Assembly (NCBI GenBank): GCA_005223375.1
Contig: RXOD01005462.1
Location: 1-13,941, forward strand
DNA length: 13,941 nucleotides
Direction: 5' to 3'
Source: Amoebophrya sp. AT5.2
Taxonomy: Eukaryota > Sar > Dinophyceae > Syndiniales > Amoebophryaceae
The stretch's first letter is position 1; each line of letters begins with the position of its first letter. Both the position numbers and the translations under genes were made by a program. Positions 7,899 to 13,941 of this stretch are shown here, piece by piece. Under the pieces are notes generated by a model, which saw only the letters and a program-made list of their open reading frames with translations, made no database searches and was not told the origin of the DNA.

Positions 7899-9463
7899 GC
7901 TGCTGGTGCAGTTGTTCAGGGAGCCGACCGCGTCTGGTGAGTGGGGGGAGTGCGGGTCGTGCGCCGATGCTTCCTTCGGAGAACTCGTGAACAAAGGGCG
8001 GTACTGGTCGGAGGGATGGATGCTGGGGCTGGCCGCCTGGAATTATCAAAAATTCAACCGATTGTGATTGAGCTGTTGTAGCTGCAGGCAGGGACGAACA
8101 AATGTATGAGCGTGAATGTATGTTTGTAGCCATCAAGTGCGTACGAAGAAGAAGAAGAAAATAACACGAAAATTGGAGGGAAAGAAATAGACCATCGCTC
8201 GACGCCGTCTTGTTGTGACCGCAGCCGTAGCAAGCGAGGCACAATTCGAGTCCCGATGAGCGTGAAGCACCCGGAGCGGCGGACGAGAAGATGCGAAATA
8301 GAGTCGGGTAGTCCGTACTGATCCTTTCGAATAGAACTGGTGGTCTGACGTGACTGTCGTCGACAAGATCTTCCGCTCAGTTCTGGCTGATGAAAAACTG
8401 CGGTTCGTCCTCAACAGACCCTGATGTTGCACGACGGATCTGCTGTTCACCTTCACAGTAGACGAGCCGAGTCTGGAAACCACAAGAGGACGAAAAGATG
8501 AACATCCGCGCTGCAGCATGAAACAGCCTGCTTTCTCCGGGGGCCTCAGCCACATATTCATTCGACCTCCTCTGCCCAAAAAAGGACCTAGGGATCGATT
8601 TACTTAGCCGTGGTCTGGACGTGAAGATCGAAATAATGCGTGGTGCAGACGAGCAGGAACGTCAACGTTTTATTTCTGCAAGCGATCATAGATGTACATC
8701 ATTCAAGGTCCTTCAGCTACATCACGATCAGGTTTTGAATATGTTGATCCAGAGCACGGTGAGAGAACGGAAAAACTTGTACTCTCAATCTTTCATCGGC
8801 TGCAAAAAGCCGCCAGCATGAAAATGATCGCCTGCAGCCGTACGTTGTGAACACGTTGGAATCTTTCCCCGAATTTCGGTCTCCCCGTTCGCCACATCAT
8901 GACGTATCAACCTACTTTTAGTACTTGACTGCACTGAGAGAAGCATGATAAAAACAAGAATATATTCGGGCGCCTCGGCCTCGGTCTGTTCCGACAAAAA
9001 TCAATCCCCGTGCTTGCAGACCACGAGTTTGAATCAATTGGTTTTCCTTTATTGCAAGCGAGATTCTATGTATTCAACTGCCGGGTGAATGAGAATGTGA
9101 ATCTGGTATCTTGCTGTGCCCAGCGTGCCGAGCACGCACACTCGCAACGAGAGCGACAGGAATTGCCACGATGGAATTCTACGTTTGTATAAAAAAATGC
9201 GAAATAAAGATGTTGAATGGTGTTTTCTCCAACCCCCGGCTGTAGCACCGAGAGTGTGTCACCCGCGTCACCATCATCAAGGCCGCTTGCGCTTAATTCG
9301 TGCGCCGCACCGTCGGCGTATACGATTACCCGCACATCAGGAACAGCGTATGCGCCGCTGTATTTGTAACACTAACAACTCAAGTTATTAAAATGCAATA
9401 GCCTTTGCTTAAATGACGTCACCGCCACCCCCTGGTCACATAGCTTACAACATATTTACTGGT
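7899..9463. other. Region between the second oxidoreductase and the tropomodulin-like gene
   Basis: 7899-8036 is probably still coding or 5' UTR for the oxidoreductase gene (open frame, Ser/Pro/His-rich). About 8451-8555 could be its first exon (see findings). 8580-9463 shows no supported coding sequence. It contains the 14-mer TTGTATAAAAAAAT at 9185, shared with 6587. Its right end should hold the 3' UTR of the tropomodulin-like gene. Confidence 0.4.
8451..8555 (-). CDS. Possible 5' exon encoding a mitochondrial-type presequence (weak)
   Basis: From ATG 8555 or the in-frame ATG 8519, the minus strand encodes a stretch rich in Arg, Ser and hydrophobic residues; from ATG 8519 it is acid-free (MLQRGCSSFRPLVVSRLG), resembling a mitochondrial presequence. 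Splicing AAG^GTGAAC (8451/8450) to TTCCAG^GCGGCC (8037/8036) would be phase 0 and would enter the open frame leading into the second oxidoreductase. The donor is weak and no family signature lies in the joined segment, so this remains a suggestion. The frame continues to 8133 if unspliced, reading on through SFSSARTERK. Confidence 0.25.
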
Positions 9464-11973
9464 TTACTTCCCTGCTTTTGCTGCTGCCACTCTTTTTTGT
9501 CTCGCCAGGTCTTTGTTTGCCATGATTCTGCGGTCGATTTTGTTTCGCCAGGTGGGGTCTTTGAGTTCTAGGCCCAGCTTGAGAATGCTCTGGTTTTTCT
9601 CCATGGCTTCGGCCATGGTTTTTTCGACGCTCACTGAGTGCCCTCCGTTTCCGAAGTTCATATTGTTAACGCGGATTTCCTCGATGGCCTGAATCTTCGC
9701 GAAGCCGGCGGCAAAACCGACCATGGTCTCCGCATTCCAGGGATTCGAAGACAGGTCTAGCACCTTCACCGCCGTGTTTTTCTCGAAGACGCCGTCCCAG
9801 CGACTGTGAAGTGATTTTTTTCTTCATGTGAAGTGATCGACCATCTTCGATGGTCCATGGCGAACAACCACTCTAGCTATAGTACTTTGTCGAATCCATT
9901 GAAAGGCTCCGCCCGCGCCACTCCACTGCGAATCTAGTCGATAAAAAAAATGTTAATGCATGGTGCAGCACTTCATACTTAAAATTCAAAGGAATCAGCA
10001 CTACCCCGCCGACTTGGCTTCGAAGTTGCAATTGGAGAGCGAGAGTTTCTCCACCACGTTGTTTCTGCCGCTAAGCCCGTCCATGAAGCGGGGGATGATG
10101 AGGACCTCTTTGTCCGGGGGCGGCAGGTAAATGTTGGTGAAGTTCACGTCGGTCAGTGTGGGGTCGTTCCAGTACACTATGCAGAGAACGGATGGTAAGC
10201 CGAGCAATTGCCCTTGTCTATTGGCCGCGACAACCTCCCACACAGCTTACTACCGAGCGATGATCAAGATACAGAATTATACTGCGAATCATCGGAAAAA
10301 TGCTAAAGGGAAAGGGTCCCCTCTTGGTGATGGCGGGCGCCTCGAGGTGGCGACTGTTGAGGCGCTCTGAACCGCCCGCCGCGATTCGCGAAGCGCCAGG
10401 CCGATGCAGAAATTGATGCCTCATTCAATGACATGGCAAACCCCTCATGACATTGTAGAGGTGGCGTCCTCTGCCTCGCAGAGATGACGACGAGCTAGCT
10501 AGGGATGTGGAAACCGGGACCGGCCACGATAGCTATAATGGAGATCGACGACGACCGCCAACTAGAAGTGCGGCGATCTCTGGCAATGGTCGTGGACAAC
10601 TCTGACAGATTGATTTCTTACCATCGCAGGACTCCTGATCCCTCCATATAGACTCGCGCGCACATCCAGATGAGCCAGTTTCCTGGCTTCAGGGTCCCGT
10701 TCGGCGGCTCCACGTTGGCGGTGAAGTCGGCTAGAGAGGCGACCTTCAGGATTTGCTCGCGGTAGTCCTTGTCGATGGTGTTCAAAATCTCCTCCTCCGT
10801 CACACAGGTCTGCCCCTGTTGCGGTTCGGGCTTGGTGGCGATCGCTTTCTGCCACGATCCCTTGAACGCCTGGGGGACGGTCTCGGGAGGCTCGACGGCC
10901 GCCGGGTCGAGCTTCTGCCCAGTCCAGCCAGCGGCGGGAGCCGAGGCTTTGGAATTATCCTGCTCCTCGTGGTCGTCCACATCAATGTCCCCGGGCTTCA
11001 CTGAAAGCACCATCGGAGCAGCAGGGTCGCCTGTAGTTTTGTCCTCGTTTAGGTTGGTATTTCATTTCAGTGAAATGAAAAAGAAAAATCCAATGGGTTT
11101 CGCCGTGGTTCGGTACGGTGCGGATGGCAGACGTCAATCGTCTTCTCCTAGCACATGCTTGTCTGGTGAGATTTTGCAGCTTTGTGCTCGGTTGCAAATC
11201 GAGGAAGCACCATGCTCAAATGTTACTGGGGAAGTCACGGGGTTCGACCACCGCTTACGTTAGGCTAATGGCACCATGTCCCAATAAATAAACATGCATT
11301 CATAGATACTTTTTCCGGCCGCTTGTTGCTGTTCCACGATTTCCATCATGTCATCCATTTCTCGCATCTGCGATGTGATCATCTCCATCTCCACGTGGTC
11401 TGCTGTCACCGAGCTTCTGCCCTCCGGCGGCCCCGCGTCGTACATAACCTGCTCTTCCCCGGACGAAATGTCGATTCCCTCCGCGTAGGACCCGAGACCG
11501 CTCTCCATCGGCGCCCCGCCCTGCGCCACGTGTTCTTCCGCAGCCGCGATCTGTTTTTGTAGGAGCTGCTGCTGTTTCTCCATGGCGTTGTCGATCTGTT
11601 TGCGCAGTTGCCCGCCCTTGTCCTCCAGCACCGCGCGGACCGACGCCACCGCCTTCGTCAGCTGGTCGTGCCGCACGTCTGGCGGCATGGGCGCGCCGAC
11701 CAGGGCGGAGAAATCCTTGTTGGCCTCGAGAATCGCCGCCAGGCGGACCAGCCGGTAGAAGTCGTTGGACTCGAAGGCCGCGCGCAACTCCTCCCGGGAC
11801 TTGTCCTGGAGCCACTTCAGCAGGAGATCGCGGAGACGGCCGAAGCACTCCTGGAGCTTGGTCACCACGGCCTTCTTCTTGATCTTGCTGCTCGCTTGCG
11901 CGAGCTTGGTGCACGAAGCGTCACATGCCGCCAGGAGCTTGTCGTACTCGTCCTGCCGAGGGGTCACTGCCAT
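9464..11973 (-). CDS. Tropomodulin-like leucine-rich-repeat protein, four exons
   Basis: Exons 11973-11310, about 11030-10654, about 10177-10005 and 9803-9464 give 517 codons plus TAA. The start ATG (11973) sits in aaggATGG. Residues 1-150 are helical and charged, with a likely coiled coil at 105-150 (KQIDNAMEKQQQLLQKQI); 150-320 are acidic and Pro/Ala-rich, probably flexible. From about 335 the protein follows tropomodulin/leiomodin: helix NWLIWMCARVY, NDPTLTDVNFTNI (351-363), VVEKLSLSNCNF, VFEKNTAVKVLDLSSNPW (leucine-rich repeat), TMAEAMEKNQSILKLGLEL, and the family ending IMANKDLARQKR (498-509). Tropomodulins cap actin-filament pointed ends and act in the cytoplasm; whether this one binds actin is inferred. 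N-terminal tropomyosin- or actin-binding helices of animal tropomodulin are not recognisable. Exon 1/2 and 3/4 junctions are clean GT-AG; the exon 2/3 junction is unusual. Confidence 0.86.
9804..10004 (-). other. Intron 3 of the tropomodulin-like gene (201 nt, GT-AG, phase 2)
   Basis: The donor is GCGGG^GTAGTGCTG and the acceptor CACTTCACAG^TCGCTGG. The join gives KSAG followed by RWDGVFEKN, in register with the leucine-rich repeat. The 3' half has a perfect 7-bp hairpin (9839-9855, GACCATC/GATGGTC) and two copies of ATCACTTCACA, the second ending in the acceptor. Confidence 0.87.
10178..10653 (-). other. Long non-GT-AG intron of the tropomodulin-like gene, AGT direct repeat and inverted repeats
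   Basis: 476 nt. Exon 2 ends ...GCG CG then AGT (10652-10654), and exon 3 begins at a second AGT (10176-10178) then GTACTGG. Cutting anywhere within the shared AGT gives the same product, ARVYWNDP, restoring the tropomodulin-type RVxxNDP motif. Borders would read GT...TA, TC...AG or AG...AT depending on placement, never GT...AG. Near the ends the 9-mer GATGGTAAG occurs as an inverted pair (10191-10199 on plus, 10617-10625 on minus), with collinear shorter matches CAAT and TTGTC further in. Good GT-AG alternatives fail: the strong-looking ATG^GTAAGA donor gives an in-frame TGA or a frameshift with the available acceptors. Confidence 0.6.
11031..11309 (-). other. Intron 1 of the tropomodulin-like gene (279 nt, GT-AG, phase 1)
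   Basis: The donor is GGAAAAA^GTATCTATG and the acceptor AACTACAG^GCGACC; the join gives AAGK-S-DPAAPM in frame. A pyrimidine-rich stretch is followed by a perfect palindrome with 10-bp arms and a single-base loop at 11060-11080, 29 nt from the acceptor. Confidence 0.82.
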
Positions 11974-12718
11974 CCTTCTGCCGCTCCTTTGCTAGTACAA
12001 ATCAAAGTTTGAAAGTGAATAAATTGGTGGGAATTATAGAGCCCGTCACGCTTCACTGATTTCGAATTTTTAGGGCCAAATGCTGTCATTCGGGCGTTCG
12101 TTCATTCAACCTAGGACGACCACGACCACGGTAGGCGTCAACGCAAGCTGCACACCGAGTAGAGGTGCAGAGACACGCACAGAGAGATGGTTTTTCCTTG
12201 TGACACTTTTGACACGCATTTCTTACGATGCAACCGTTACCGTTACCGACCAGCAGCTTTCAGCAAAGCACGACGAGGCATTCGAATTCGTAACCACCGA
12301 CATCGACAACATCGGACAGAGCTCCTTTTGTTTTTCGTGACCATAAACATGTCAATCACGATGACACGAGCACGAACACGCCGGCTTCCGCCACCATCGC
12401 TTTTTTTTTTTCGTTTTTTTTGCTGAGCCCCCAAACCCAAAGCCAAACGTCTGTGGTTACCGCTAGAGCTCATGTTGATCGTTCACGTTCTCGTTCTGGT
12501 TCTCGACGAGGGAGTATAATAAGAAAGCCAAAGCCAAAGTGCCTGCTGCTTGCCACTCGTTAGTGTCTACCTTGACTTAGACCAACAAAGAGATGATGAA
12601 TGAAGATGAACTGGCAGACAAAATAAGCGTCTGCACCCCTTCCCCGGTTGCATTCGGTATCGCTTCATCTCCAACTACAACATGAACATGTTGCTACAGT
12701 CGCAGAAGTAGTTTTAGT
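11974..12718. other. Intergenic region between the tropomodulin-like and rightmost genes
   Basis: About 745 nt with no supported gene. It contains T-runs at 12402-12420, degenerate repeats such as ctcgttctggttctcg (about 12488-12505), cacgagcacgaacacg (about 12365-12380) and aaagccaaagccaaag (about 12525-12540). It must hold the promoter of the tropomodulin-like gene and the 3' UTR of the gene to the right. No TATA-like element stands out. Confidence 0.5.
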
Positions 12719-13941
12719 TTACATCTCACTTAACAGCTGAACATCCGGATTTTTTTTCGGCGCGACCGCTTCGAACACTTCTTCTGGTTGAGCATTCGCC
12801 CTCTTGCTACTCATGACCGCGGCCAGTTCAGCGCCTGGGCTTAAAGTCATGTGTCTCTTCGATGCGTTTACCGCGGCATCCAGCTCCTGCGTTCCCATTC
12901 GGTTGCGTGCGCTGACCGATTTCAGCAGCTCCGAGTGGAGAGGGCTCTGCTGGATTTCGGCTTTCGTTGGGACGGCTCCCTGTCTTGATGCTGGTACAGG
13001 TCCCCCCCGCTGGCTGCGTGCGTTGACCGATTGCAGCAGCTCCGCGTGGAGAAAGCTTTTGCCAACTTCGTTGTTCGCAGGAGGCGCAGGTACTGATGCG
13101 GCTGCAGTCACTGTCACAGTCTCATCGGCGCTACTGCTCGGCATCTTGTAGCTGTTGAATGGGCCGCCGCTGAAGAGCGCTGTGTTCTGCACTTGCTTGC
13201 CGCTCGCCGAGAAGCTGGCTGTGGCCACGGATCCATACAGCGAGTTACTGGTCGCTGTACCGGTGCTGCCCGCCGCTGCACCGGCAGCACTTCCCACGAC
13301 CGTGGCGCCGAATACACCGGGATAGCCCGGTTCACCTCCAAACGAGGCGGTCTGCGCCCCCGAGGACTTCTGTGGTCTGACAGACCGCGGCCTCGTTTGG
13401 CGGGGTTCAGACGTCGAGGTCTCCTGCGTCTCTGTCTCGTCTGGCGCCAGGGTCACGTCGCGGTCGCCCCGAGGTGGTCCCATCGAAGGGAGAGGGACGA
13501 ACCCCCGCAGGTCCATGTACGACGCGGTGCTTGCGGTGGAGTCCTGCTGACCACTTCTCCTGTAGCCGTGCGCCGCTCCCGACGCCGAGCTCATGATCAT
13601 CTCGGAGGTCCTCGCAGCACTCGTGCGCGGTCGCTCGCCCTTAGCAAACATGTTCTGCTTGTTCGACGTTCTGGTTGCAGCCCGGTCCTCTCGTACAACT
13701 TCCGGCGGGGCCTCCGCCTCCTCCAAACTCGCGTTGCTCCGCAGGAAGTCGCTGCTTGGCGGGGGGGCTGCCGCTCCTCCGGGGGCGTCGTAGTCCTCTT
13801 GCTCCACCACGGTCACGCTGTAAGCGACCGCCGCGCTCGGCGCGTGTTGACTGTTGATGTCCCTTTGCGGGGAAGCGGATGGTGAGTGCCCGCACCCCCC
13901 CAGCATTGTCCCCCGGAGCCGTCGCTTGGCCACGGCGGCGC
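12719..13941 (-). CDS. Low-complexity protein with C-terminal 37-residue repeats, 5' end beyond the window
   Basis: An open minus-strand frame from the right edge to TAA 12719-12721, about 407 codons visible. The first in-frame ATG (13906) could be the start, but the frame is open to the edge, so the 5' end is uncertain. Composition is Ala/Ser/Thr/Pro/Gly-rich with scattered Arg, predicting a largely disordered protein without signal peptide or membrane segments. Numbering from the GTG codon at 13933, residues 292-308 (KSFLHAELLQSVNARSQ) and 329-345 (QSPLHSELLKSVSARNR) are repeats 37 residues apart, and a weaker third lies at 364-380 (LSPGAELAAVMSSKRAN). The LLxSV core faintly recalls WH2 actin-binding motifs (LLxxI followed by a basic LKKV-like end), but the basic end is missing, so function is not assigned. 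An origin as the 3' end of a larger multi-exon gene is possible. Confidence 0.72.
   Translation of the reverse strand, partial: AAVAKRRLRGTMLGGCGHSPSASPQRDINSQHAPSAAVAYSVTVVEQEDYDAPGGAAAPPPSSDFLRSNASLEEAEAPPEVVREDRAATRTSNKQNMFAKGERPRTSAARTSEMIMSSASGAAHGYRRSGQQDSTASTASYMDLRGFVPLPSMGPPRGDRDVTLAPDETETQETSTSEPRQTRPRSVRPQKSSGAQTASFGGEPGYPGVFGATVVGSAAGAAAGSTGTATSNSLYGSVATASFSASGKQVQNTALFSGGPFNSYKMPSSSADETVTVTAAASVPAPPANNEVGKSFLHAELLQSVNARSQRGGPVPASRQGAVPTKAEIQQSPLHSELLKSVSARNRMGTQELDAAVNASKRHMTLSPGAELAAVMSSKRANAQPEEVFEAVAPKKNPDVQLLSEM
12905..13054 (-). repeat. Internal 111-bp-spaced tandem repeat in the rightmost gene
   Basis: 12905-12943 and 13016-13054 match at 35 of 39 positions, exactly 111 nt (37 codons) apart. 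They encode the core of the FLHAELLQSV / PLHSELLKSV repeats. The DNA similarity indicates a fairly recent in-frame duplication; sequence between the cores has diverged. Confidence 0.85.

Noticed and set aside
7612..8244. Large overlapping minus-strand frame over the start of the second oxidoreductase
   Set aside because: It begins at TTG, is Arg/Pro-rich as expected of an out-of-frame shadow of a GC-rich gene, and the Rossmann motif is in the other frame.
10562..10625. Canonical donor ATG^GTAAGA for the exon 2/3 junction of the tropomodulin-like gene
   Set aside because: It leaves phase 2; the only acceptor with matching phase creates TGA, and the CATAG acceptor shifts the frame and loses RVxxNDP.

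Overview
The window looks like nuclear DNA of a protist. Five protein-coding genes can be supported and all lie on the minus strand, head to tail. At least three are split by spliceosomal-type introns, 188-279 nt where the borders are clear. Exons are GC-rich, while intergenic DNA and introns are AT-richer and full of degenerate simple sequence. There is no sign of bacterial organisation: no Shine-Dalgarno sites, no overlapping genes, and reading frames that join only across introns. One-way gene arrays plus invasive-looking introns suggest a dinoflagellate lineage, for example a syndinian such as Amoebophrya, with a euglenozoan as the alternative. This assignment is inference.

Layout from left to right: (1) 1-659, the 5' part of an unrecognised Ser/Ala-rich and acidic protein that runs off the left edge. 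(2) 660-3426, noncoding, with degenerate simple sequence and a cluster (2473-2820) of a short hairpin repeat, GCGAACCATTCGC and variants. (3) 3427-5214, a three-exon dimeric dihydrodiol dehydrogenase-like (DHDH) oxidoreductase of the Gfo/Idh/MocA family. (4) 6099-7898, a second, divergent Gfo/Idh/MocA oxidoreductase in two exons, perhaps with a further 5' exon. (5) 9464-11973, a four-exon tropomodulin-like leucine-rich-repeat protein. (6) 12719-13941, a low-complexity protein with two or three C-terminal 37-residue repeats, running off the right edge.

The most interesting signal is in the introns. Four introns (188-279 nt) have clean GT-AG borders and join the frame exactly. Two longer ones (about 405 and 476 nt) instead carry inverted repeats close to both ends. 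The longer of these, in the tropomodulin-like gene, cannot be joined in frame at any good GT-AG pair. It joins perfectly at a 3-nt direct repeat (AGT) flanking the insert, restoring a conserved RVxxNDP motif. An insert with inverted repeats near its ends, flanked by a short target-site-like duplication and removed at non-GT-AG borders, is what an introner (a transposon-derived intron) would look like.

Functionally, the window pairs two NAD(P)-dependent sugar/diol-type oxidoreductases, and next to them a tropomodulin-like cytoskeletal protein beside a repeat protein with weak WH2-like motifs. Whether the neighbours work together cannot be told from the sequence.
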